From: Elymus sibiricus
Lineage: Eukaryota; Streptophyta; Magnoliopsida; Poales; Poaceae
Length of the DNA: 64,000 bases
Assembly (NCBI GenBank): GCA_039707655.1
Contig: CM077667.1
Location: 158,576,642 to 158,640,641 of the forward strand
Direction of reading: 5' to 3'
Shown here: piece by piece, positions 55,943 to 64,000 of the stretch
How positions within the stretch are numbered: position 1 is the stretch's first letter
Layout: every line of letters begins with the position of its first letter
Notes under the pieces: model-generated
Databases searched by the model: none
Seen by the model: only the letters and a program-made list of their open reading frames with translations
Told to the model about the DNA's origin: nothing
Translations under genes and position numbers: made by a program

Positions 55943-58033
55943 CTAAGCTTGGGGATGCCTTCCGGGGCATCTCCTCCTTCGTCTCAATCCATCGGTATGT
56001 CACTTGGAGCTATATTTTTATTCGTCACATGATATGAGTTTTTCTTGGAGCGTCGTTTGCTTTTGTTTGTTTCTATTTTTAGTTTTCCACAATCATCATT
56101 TGCTGGAAACACATATTTGAGAGAGACATGCCTTCATCATAATTTATTAGAATACTCTATGTGCTTCACTTATATCCTTTAAGCTTAGCAGTTGCTCTAG
56201 TACTTCACTTATATCTTTTTGAGCACGGTGGCGTATAGATTTTATAGAAATAATTGCACTCTCGTTCTTCACTTATATTTGTTTGAGAGATAATAAATAG
56301 TGGCGGCAATTTGCATGGGCCATAAAACTAGTCCAAAAATAATAGGTATTCAATGAGTGATAATCAAAACCATCATGTAGCACATATAAGAGAAATTGTG
56401 GGTTAATGATATTGATGTGGTAATGTGAAAAAGGTGTGAGTTCATCATTGTTGATTCGTAGAAGTATCGATATTAAGAGGTGTTAATTTTTCATTCGTCT
56501 AAATATTAAAAAGGCATGGTGAGGATGTGTGAGCATTTCTATTCCTCGTTGAAATCATAGTGTTGTTTCGGGTCGGAGGCGCGCGATGGTTAACTCCTCC
56601 CAACCTCCTCCCTCGGGGCATGCGAGTAGTACTTTGATTTGTCATAAACTAATAAAACTTTGCAATAAGTATATGAGTTCTTCATGACTAATGTGAAACC
56701 ATGGACATACGCAATTTCACCACCTCATATTTTGCTAGCCTCTTCGGTACCGTGCATTGCCCGTTCTCACCTCGAGGACCGGTGCAAACTTCGCCGGTGC
56801 ATCCAAACCCCGTGACACGATATGTTATGTCACAAATAATCCTCATTATATCTTCCTCAAAACTGCCACCATACCTACCTATTATGGCATTTTCATAGCC
56901 ATTCCGAGATATATTGCCATGCAAATTCCACCGTCACATCATATGACTAGTTCGTTCATCATCATATTGCTTTGCATGATCATATAGAGCTGACATAGTA
57001 TTTGTGGCAAATCCACCTTTCATCATATTTTTGATACATGTCATGATAGATCATTACACATCCTGGTACACTGCCAAAGGCATTCATATCGAGTCATATT
57101 GTTTCATAGTTCTTCATATCAAGTTTTTATGTTGAGTTGTAAGTAAATAAAAGTGTGATGGTCATCATTATTAGAGCATTGTCCCAGTGAGGAAATAAAA
57201 ATGGGGGATGACAAACGAGCCCACCATAAAAAAATGATAAAAAAAATAATGAGAGAAAAAAAGAGAAGGGACTTTGCTACTATCTTTTACCACACTTGTG
57301 CCTCAAAGTGGCACCTTGTTCTTCATATAGAGAGTCTCATGTTATGTCAGTTTCATATACTAGTGGGAATCACTTTTTAATTATTATAAACTTGGCTTGC
57401 ATATTCCGTTGACGGGCTTCCTCAAATGCCCGAGGTCTTCATGAGCAAGCAAGGTGGATGCACACCTCACTTAGTTTCAGTTGAGCTTTCATACACTTAT
57501 AGCTCCAGTGCATCATTTGCATTGCAATCCCTACTCCTTACATTGAAATCTATCGATGGGTATCTCCATAGCCCGTTGATACGCCTAGTTGATGTGAGAC
57601 TATCTTCTCCACTTTTACCCCTTTGATATCTACTACCATATTCTATTCCACCCTTATGCTATGTCCAATGGTTCACGCTCATGTATTGCGTGAAGAATAA
57701 AAAGTTGATGCAGTTTAAAAAAATACGATCCAATTGCCTGACTTGGACATCGTGGTGCTTGATATTTGTATTAATATGGTGAAGATAGAGCCATGCCTTG
57801 CTAATACTATAAGATGAATGGGGGTAAACATTCTTTTAGGATCGTATACTTTGAAAGATTGATGATTTTGTTGCGTGTGCCTATAAATATTACTATGTTG
57901 ATGTTTGTTAATTCATCGTTTCTCAATGAGCATACATGCAAAAGATTACATATTGGGTAGCATGTCACATCAAAAATTCTGTTTTTATCATTTACCTACT
58001 CGAGGACGAGCAGGAATTAAGCTTGGGGATGCT
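55943..58033 (+). other. Noncoding internal sequence of A3, right part
   Basis: Resumes A3 after the Copia insertion with CTAAGCTTGGGGATGCC. AT-rich with an A-rich patch at 57190-57270. No frame longer than about 80 codons and none with a recognisable motif. Ends in the tract AAGCTTGGGGATGC before the LTR. Confidence 0.75.
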
Positions 58034-59610
58034 TGATACGTCTCCAACGTATCTATAATTTTTGATTGTTCCATGCTATTATATTATCATTCTAGGATAC
58101 TTTTTGGATAATAATTTACCAATTTATATTATTTTTTAGCACTAACCTATTGACCCAGTGCCTAGTGCCAGTTCCTGTTTTCTGCGTGTTTTTTTTTACT
58201 TTTCAGGTTTACAGTACCAAACGAAGTCCAATTGCTCCGAATTTTTTAATGATTTTTTCTGGACCAAAAGAATAACTGGAAGCTTCGGGAGAAGACCGGA
58301 GACCGCACGAGGGAGGCACAGGCCATCTGGGCGCGCCCAGGGGGGTTGACGCGCCCTGATGGCTTGTGCCTCCTGGTGGCCCTCCTTACCCCGTTCTTTG
58401 TCCTATAAATTCACATATATTCCAAAAACCCTAGGGGCATCCCGAAACTCTTTTTTCGCCGCCGCAAGTCTCTGTTCCGCCACGATCCCATCTGGAGATC
58501 CGTTCCGGCACCATGCCGGAGGGGGGATCGATCACAGAGGGTCTTTTCATCAACTTTGCTGCCCTCATGATGATGTGTGAGTAGTTCACCATAGACATAC
58601 GGGTCTGTAGTTAGTACCTAGATGTCTATCTCTCTCTCTTTTGATCTTCAATACAATGATCATCGCATCTTCGCTTTGATCTATCCGATGTAATACTTTT
58701 GTACGGTGCGTTTGTTGGGATCCGATGAATTGTGGGTTTATTTTTAGATTATTCATGAAAAGTATTTGAGTCACCTCTGAATATTATGATTCTTATTTGC
58801 ATGATCATTACAACTTCGTAATTCTCTCCGATCTATTGAAATAGTTTGGCCAACTAGATTGATATTTCTTCAGTGGGAGAGTTGCGTTGTAGTGGGTTCA
58901 ACCTAACGGGTTTCTATATCCCAGTGACAGAAGGGGACAAGATACGTCTTTGTGTTGTTGCCACTAAGTATAAAACGATGGGGTTCATTCATATTAATTG
59001 AGTTTACTTTGTCTACATCATGTCATCGTTCTTCATGCATTACTCTGTTTGTCATGAACTTAATACGTAGAGAGGCAAGTATAGAAGCGCTCTTGAAGTG
59101 GAGTAATAGTAATAGGTGCAGGCAGGAGTCGGTCTATTTGTCTTGGACGTGATGCCTATATACACATGATCATTGCCGTGAATATCACATAACTATGCGC
59201 TTTTCTATCAATTGCCCAACAGTAATTTGTTTACCCACCGTATGCTTATTTCCATGAGAGATGCCACTAGGGAAAACTATTGCCCCCGGGTCTATTCATC
59301 TATATATTTATAAACGCTACAATACCTTGCTGCCTTTATTTACCTTTTATTTTATTTTGTAGTTTACAATTATCTACTATTATCTACACACTTCACTTGC
59401 TTGCAAATAACGAGATCAAGGGGATTGACAACCCTCTTGCTCGCGTTGGGTGCAAGTTGTTTGTTCTTTTGTGTGCAGCCGCTGAAGACGGTTGTTGACT
59501 GATATTCTTATTGGTTCGATAAACCTTGGTTTCATAACTGAGGGAAATACTTACCCGTATTGTACTGCAGTTACTCGTTCCTCTTCACGGAAAACCCAAC
59601 GCAGATCACA
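58034..59610 (+). repeat. 3' LTR of A3
   Basis: Starts TGATACGTCTCCAACGTATC and ends CAGATCACA (1577 bp). TATA at 58404-58410 (TATAAAT), preceded by the GC-rich motif ggcgcgcccagggggg near 58329. Its final 600 bp match the 5' remnant at 31983-32584. Confidence 0.9.
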
Positions 59611-60345
59611 AGTATCAATGTGATTACAACAAGATGTTGAACCCTTGTCCCGAAGCACAAGGCAGGCTTATATAGAGTGCGCCACGCCTCATTAGTGAGC
59701 CGTTTCAAGGGTAACAAATGAATGTAACTACGACAGTTACTAGTAACGACGACTATAGCTAGGTAGTTATAGCTAACAGTAGCTATAACCACACTTGATG
59801 TATGACTTTAAGTCCCTCGAACGTTGTAGTTTCCTCATCGCCTTCGTATCTCCTCTGCCCGAGTGCTGATGCTGGGCTAACTGGAAGGAAGATGTCCTAG
59901 TGACTTGATGAATCCGAGTGGATTCCTTGGCATACGCATCCGAATGTGGGGACCTTTAATGATGGTGTGGGGCTCTGGTTGAGCCTTGGATGTCAAGTTT
60001 ATGACCCTATCATTAGTAGGTGACCCCATCACTAGCCATGCCTAGTTCTCCTTCACGATTCTCTATCAAAGTCGGAGTTGCGCTGTCTGGCTGCAGGTGG
60101 CTGGGTTTGGTGCGGATCTTCATGCATCTTCACACGACCTCTTCGGTATGTTGGGTCGATGATCGCCTTAGGCAAAGCCGGAGACGTTTTCTCAGGGTTT
60201 AGGGATGACGATGACGCCTCTAGGGGAGGAGTGACAACGATGACATCTACGTTTTGTCTCGACGATACCCTCTTTGGAATTGTGTGTGGAGGATCTTATG
60301 TGTGCCGTTTAGCGGTTGTGATGGTTTCGCTCGGTTCTTCATAAT
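59611..60345 (-). mobile_element. LTR-like fragment, possibly of the Tat-like family
   Basis: On the minus strand a TATA-like ctatataagcc (59676-59666) lies near the left edge. Recurrent cgagtg / ccgaatgtgg phrases (59860, 59915, 59940) resemble the Tat-like element at the left of the window. It starts exactly where A3 ends and could be the rest of the LTR cut at 8794. No ORF is supported. Confidence 0.35.
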
Positions 60346-60718
60346 TAACCGGGTAATTTGGTTTTCGTTCGATTTTCTCCAATTAGCTTAGCAACTATTT
60401 TCTTTTTAATAAATACAGGATAACTGTCATTTTGATTTTTCTTCTTCTTAAAACAATCAACACGAGTAGACAGAGTACGCGTTGTGCCTCCTCCCCGCCG
60501 CCGCCGCCGCCTTGCCGTGCCTCCTCCCTGGTGAGCCGCTGCCTCGCCATGATTCATTCCCCGAACCACCACCTCGCCGTGCTTCATCCCGTCGTCGTCC
60601 TGCTGTTCTCCTCCCCGACGCATCCACACATATGTTCTGCCATATACTAATATACATGTTACACCCATCCCGTCGTCCCGTCGTCCAGCTATACATAAAA
60701 AATACATGTTTTGATTAC
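60346..60718. other. Spacer with a CCG-rich low-complexity patch
   Basis: A (CCG)n run at 60496-60512 with surrounding CT/CG-rich sequence opens several frames on both strands. None has a recognisable domain or start context, so no gene is called. Confidence 0.6.
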
Positions 60719-60719
60719 G

Positions 60720-61272
60720 GGCATGTTTGGTTGACGTCCTGAAGATCGTGCCTGAAAAAATTCAGTGGCCGGACTAGACCTGAGATGGCGCTGTTTTTTA
60801 CCTGACCAGGCGAGGATTGTTTGGTACATGCCCAGGCCTAGGGTGTTAAATATACTAAACAAGATCACTGCTCACCTGTACTTTCTATTCCATTGGTTTC
60901 TAAAATATAAAGCCTTTTAAAAATTTCATTATAGACTATATACAAAACAAAATGAGTGAATCTACATCTAAAATATATCTATATATATATTCGTATATAG
61001 TCCATAGTGAAATTTTTAAAATGTCTTATATTTCGAAACGGAGAAAGTAGTATTTCAAATCGGTCAAGAGGATTAGCATTCCAGGCACCGTCCAGGCGTC
61101 TGGTTCGGGTCGCTACAGGCGTCCGGACCAGGCTAACAACGTGCTCAGGTTGTACAGTCCGCCAATGACACGCTCTATTTCTCCAGGCCAGGCTACTATT
61201 GGATCTCCACGACAGCTCTCAGGCAAGCACCAGGCTAGGCTGTTTTGCTCGAGGGCAGCAACCAAACAGGCC
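60720..61272. mobile_element. Degraded non-autonomous DNA transposon with GGCMTGTTTGGTTG ends
   Basis: Left end GGCATGTTTGGTTG (60720) and right end, reverse-complemented, GGCCTGTTTGGTTG (61272) match at 13 of 14 bases. No convincing target duplication is seen. The body is GC-rich with repeated ccaggc motifs and hosts a Stowaway MITE at 60881. The superfamily (hAT or Harbinger) is uncertain. Confidence 0.5.
60881..61047. mobile_element. Stowaway-type MITE (diverged), 167 bp
   Basis: Flanked by TA on both sides (60879-60880, 61048-61049). Ends CTTTCTATTCC and, reverse-complemented, CTTTCTCCGTTTC. The internal inverted repeat (ttcattatagactatat ... atatagtccatagtgaaat) is the standard long-hairpin form of Triticeae Stowaway elements. 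Confidence 0.8.
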
Positions 61273-61379
61273 ATACATCCATATGGAGAAGCATCCATAT
61301 CTTGTCGTACAAGTTGCTACAGCCATCACATACTAATTAGTCACTAGTATTTGAACGATACGCTAACAAAGCTACCAAC

Positions 61380-61475
61380 TAGAGCAACGAGCAATTATGA
61401 TTGTACGGTCAGTGTGTTTTGAGTAATATAAGAGTTTATCCGCAAAAAAAAGAAAGAAAAATAGAGCAACGAGCA
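61380..61475 (+). mobile_element. 5'-truncated LINE-type insertion with 14-bp target duplication
   Basis: A 68-bp insert (61394-61461) ending in an A-rich tail (gcaaaaaaaagaaagaaaaa) is bounded by TAGAGCAACGAGCA at 61380-61393 and 61462-61475. The structure is diagnostic of target-primed reverse transcription. Only the 3' tip of the source element was inserted. Confidence 0.85.
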
Positions 61476-61486
61476 GCTACGACATA

Positions 61487-61648
61487 CTCCCTCCGGTCAT
61501 AAGTATAAATATTTTTAGAGATTTCGCTACAAACTACGTACATATGTATATAGACTTACTTTGAAGTGTAGATTCGTTCATTTTGCTCCGTATGTACATA
61601 GTTCATAGTGAAATCTTTAAAAAGACTTATATTTAGAAACAAAGGGAG
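61487..61648. mobile_element. Stowaway-type MITE, 162 bp
   Basis: TA target duplicates at 61485-61486 and 61649-61650. Ends CTCCCTCCGG and, reverse-complemented, CTCCCTTTG. The interior shows the typical agtataaatatttttagaga / ctttaaaaagacttatattt inverted arms. Confidence 0.9.
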
Positions 61649-61845
61649 TATTTTTTTCATCCCCAGCGAGCATGTACAGCGAGCACTTCTCCGGCCAGCC
61701 AGCAGAGCAAAGAGCAGCTACGCCTCGACGGTGGACGCGCTGCATAGAAACGGGCGGCGAGGTGGTGGCTCGCCTGGAGGAGGCACGTCGCGGCGGCGAC
61801 GGCAGCGAGGAGGCATGACTCGACGGCGCACTGCTTCGTCTCTCA

Positions 61846-62025
61846 GGGGTGTTTGGTTCCAGGGACTTTTTTGTGTTGGGACTAAAAAAAGTCCCTAAAA
61901 GTTCCTAGCAAACCAAACATGGAGGATTTTTTTGGGACTTTTTGCTAAAAGTCCTTAGAAGCACCTCCTTGAGGGACTTTTTTGAGACTACAAAAAATCC
62001 TAGGACTAAAGAACCAAACAGGGCC
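61846..62025. mobile_element. MITE with GTTTGGTTC termini, 180 bp
   Basis: Left GGGGTGTTTGGTTC and right (reverse-complemented) GGCCCTGTTTGGTTC. Flanked by TCA at 61843-61845 and 62026-62028, a possible 3-bp target duplicate. Internal inverted repeats of the form agtccc / gggact. Superfamily probably Harbinger-like; not proven. Confidence 0.7.
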
Positions 62026-62286
62026 TCATATGATCAGGAAACGACCTGAGGACAAATTTGTCCTAACAAATAGGAGGTGGGGGTTGGACGTGGAAAAGGA
62101 GGCAAAAAATCAGTTTGTGGTATTTTGTTTAGCTATCAATCAAATGTGTGTTATTTAATCCAATAAAAAAAAGGGTGTTATAGAAACAAAGTCTGAGGAA
62201 AGGTGTGGCATTTTCTCAAATTGCTCCATGCTTGAAGGCACGGCCCAGCCCCGAGGAGCCGAGTACCTGATTTCCTGCTCTACTAT

Positions 62287-62336
62287 CTCCTTGTCGTTGT
62301 CTCAAAAAAAAAAGAAAAAAAGAAACTCCTTGTCGT
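62287..62336 (+). mobile_element. Minimal retroposon scrap with 11-bp target duplication
   Basis: CTCCTTGTCGT occurs at 62287-62297 and again at 62326-62336. The 28 bases between are tgtctc plus an A-rich tail. This looks like a severely 5'-truncated SINE or LINE insertion about 80 bp before the start codon of the next gene, in its probable 5' UTR or core promoter. Confidence 0.7.
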
Positions 62337-62415
62337 CAATCCTCCTGCAAAAGTCATCAAGCTCTACCCTCTCTCACCATTAGAAAGAAAGTAGCTCGAC
62401 CAAGCAACCCAATTC

Positions 62416-62581
62416 ATGGCGACGGCGGCGTGTCCTCTCCCTCACCGGGGTCTGCTCCTCCTCGCTTTCCTGCTGGCGGCTGCCCATGCGGCCGAGGCAT
62501 GGACGGGGGAGATCCGCGGCCGCGTCGTCTGCGACGTCTGCGCCGACTCTGCCATCGGACCCGAGGACCACGTCCTCGAAG
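62416..62581 (+). CDS. Pollen Ole e 1/extensin-like secreted protein, exon 1 (partial gene)
   Basis: ATG in the context attcATGGCG opens a 55-codon first exon. A clear signal peptide (residues 1-26: RGLLLLAFLLAAAHAAEA) is followed by GEIRGRVVCDVCADSAIGPEDHVLEG, matching the start of the Pollen_Ole_e_1 domain (the family motif is a GRVxCDxC segment with two Cys). A splice donor follows (gaag|gtcagc, GT at 62582). Members are small secreted cysteine-containing cell-wall-associated proteins; their biochemical role is poorly defined. No second exon is recognisable before 64000, so the intron exceeds 1.4 kb. GC-rich, low-copy character contrasts with the surrounding repeats. Family call is good, exact orthologue unknown. 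Confidence 0.75.
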
Positions 62582-64000
62582 GTCAGCCCAACGAGCATCT
62601 CTCCTCCTTGGAATTCACCTGGTTCCTATCTACGCCCGCTGTGCTCTCGTGGTCACCGAGCTAGATTTCGTGCGACCGCGCTTCCGTGGATCTCGGTTCA
62701 GCTGTTTTGGATCACGAAATTTCGTTGGTCTGGGGTTGACACGTTAAGCAGAGTAGCGAATTTCGCTCTAGTGGAAATTCGTGTGTGGACTGTGGAGAGT
62801 GCTTTTGGTATCATTCAGTGCAAATTTCCGTGGGAAATTCTGGTGGAATTTTTAGTCTGAGCTAGGCGTGTAGGAAGGGAGGATCTTTACAGGGATGGGG
62901 TAGTTGGTTACTGGTCATATGATTTTTAGAAATGAATATCGGACATCGGTAAGTGGGGCAAATTTTATGTTTGTTCGGTGGGTTATCTATTTGCGTTCGA
63001 CAATCTAGGCTCATGTGTTAGCTAGTGAGGAGCATAGATGGACGCACATCATACATCTTAGTTGAGATTTGGTGAGGTGAGGCAAACCTATTAGCCGTTA
63101 TCTGTATCTTACTCTAAGGTTGTTCTATTTCTAGCAGAATGGCAGAACAGAAAAATGGAAAAGGGCACTTCTATCCTTGTCTATACATGCTCTGGGAACG
63201 TGTGTAAGTGCATAAAGTGCTTCCCACTGCCATCTGAATAAATCAAATTGCAGGGAACTTGTTTAATTCAAAACATGTACTGTAATTGAGGTGAGCTTAA
63301 CTCTAAGATACTCAAGGTTTGTGAAAGTTTCTACAGAATTCCCTTAAAAAGGTAATGGGGAAGTGTTATGAGTCTTCCTTCGTACACTAGGTAGCAGGTA
63401 ACCCACAGTTTCCAGTGTCCATTGTTTTGGCATTTCTACCTTCTATAATAACAACAAATTAGAGTTCCAGGCTTCTGACAAAACAAGCTATTAAGGATGG
63501 CTAAATATGAGAATGTACAATAGTACCCTTACTGAGTAATTTCTCTGGAGCTTGTCCGTGCTTGTATATATATTTAGATGATGTGTAAATTCAAATTGTA
63601 GCCTAAACTTTCCCTACGTGTTTACTGCACCATCTGTTCCAATATCTCTCTCTGAAACCTCCATGCACAAAGGAAACTAAAGATATCAAAATTTAAAACT
63701 ATTTTATATATGTTATTTTGGTTCCCATGTAGGTGTGTATATTGGCTTTCAGGGAGTACATAATGCATCTCCCAATGATGAAAGGATAGTAATTGGTTTT
63801 TTACATGTAAGATTGTGTACATGTTCATGGAATATCGGAATGCATCTGGAAAGACAAATTTGTATCCACTTCTTTCCATTTTCCCTTCCAGTGTTCATTT
63901 TGCTAAAGTTGCAACCATGAACCGTATGCCAGAACCCAGAAGTTAATAGTGCTTCTGTTGGATGATCCTAGTTTTTAATCCACATGCACGAAGTCTTATG
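62582..64000 (+). other. Probable first intron of the Ole e 1-like gene
   Basis: T-rich, intron-like composition from the donor at 62582 to the window edge. Open frames inside (e.g. 63735-63920) have no motif and no suitable start. No repeats recognised. Confidence 0.5.

Larger units (their letters stand above)
31983..59610 (+). mobile_element. Athila-like Ty3/gypsy element A3, no pol, split by nested insertions
   Basis: The left LTR remnant (31983-32584) matches the end of the right LTR (59008-59610). PBS at 32603, an ORF at 32813-33503, noncoding sequence to 34220 that continues at 55948, the tract AAGCTTGGGGATGC before 58034, and a full 3' LTR. With nested elements removed the internal region is only about 3.7 kb and lacks protease, RT and integrase, so it was probably non-autonomous. 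Confidence 0.88.

Noticed and set aside
60345..60707. 120-aa minus-strand ORF and overlapping plus frames
   Set aside because: They derive from a CCG-rich low-complexity patch, with frames open on both strands and no domain.
63622..63920. Second exon of the Ole e 1-like gene
   Set aside because: The frames there show no Cys-containing Ole e 1 continuation and no matching splice phase; treated as intron.

Overview
This window reads as intergenic DNA from a large grass genome, most likely wheat or barley (Triticeae). The evidence is a dense stack of nested LTR retrotransposons, cereal Stowaway-type MITEs, a CACTA-like DNA transposon end, and a single GC-rich plant gene start at the far right. 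The family-level resemblances (BARE-1/WIS/Angela, LARD, Athila, Tat, SIRE) are recognised from protein motifs, primer-binding sites and LTR ends; no database search was run.

Layout, left to right. (1) 1-8794: a decayed Ty3/gypsy Tat-like element on the minus strand (gag, protease, RT, two RNase H regions, integrase). It carries an intron-containing extra gene in antisense (572-1733, +) and a hairpin tandem array between the two convergent units. (2) 8795-9314: a CACTA-like end with subterminal repeats cuts the Tat-like LTR. (3) 9315-15222: a 5'-truncated Athila-like element, called A1, whose 3' LTR contains a 2.85-kb solo LTR with a perfect 5-bp target duplication. (4) 15223-16784: transposon-derived spacer, a degenerate 5S rRNA-like sequence and GT microsatellites. 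(5) 16785-24027: a decayed Copia element of the BARE-1/WIS/Angela type. (6) 24028-24781: a minus-strand LTR fragment. (7) 24782-31982: Athila-like element A2 with a nearly complete pol, a downstream 137-aa ORF and a 3' LTR. (8) 31983-59610: Athila-like element A3, without pol, split by (9) a pol-less Copia element at 34221-55942 (TSD CTAAG), which is itself split by (10) a 12.1-kb minus-strand LARD at 39680-51815 (TSD CAGTA, LTRs about 4.65 kb). (11) 59611-60345: an LTR-like fragment resembling the Tat-like family. (12) 60346-64000: low-copy-looking DNA with MITEs and two tiny target-duplicated retroposon scraps. It leads into exon 1 of a secreted Pollen Ole e 1/extensin-family gene (62416-62581, +) that runs out of the window.

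The most unusual signals concern extra genes and extra promoters inside retrotransposons. The LARD LTR carries three tRNA-like units in tandem, each with a Pol III B-box and a T-run just downstream. The pol-less Copia element has an intact 706-codon second ORF behind what looks like its own TATA promoter and splice acceptor, using the same CGGTNNNACCG palindromes that stud its LTR promoter. In A2, a segment resembling the LTR promoter core sits inside the element just upstream of the 137-aa ORF. Three lineages in one window therefore look as if they carry a second transcription unit besides the LTR-driven gag-pol.
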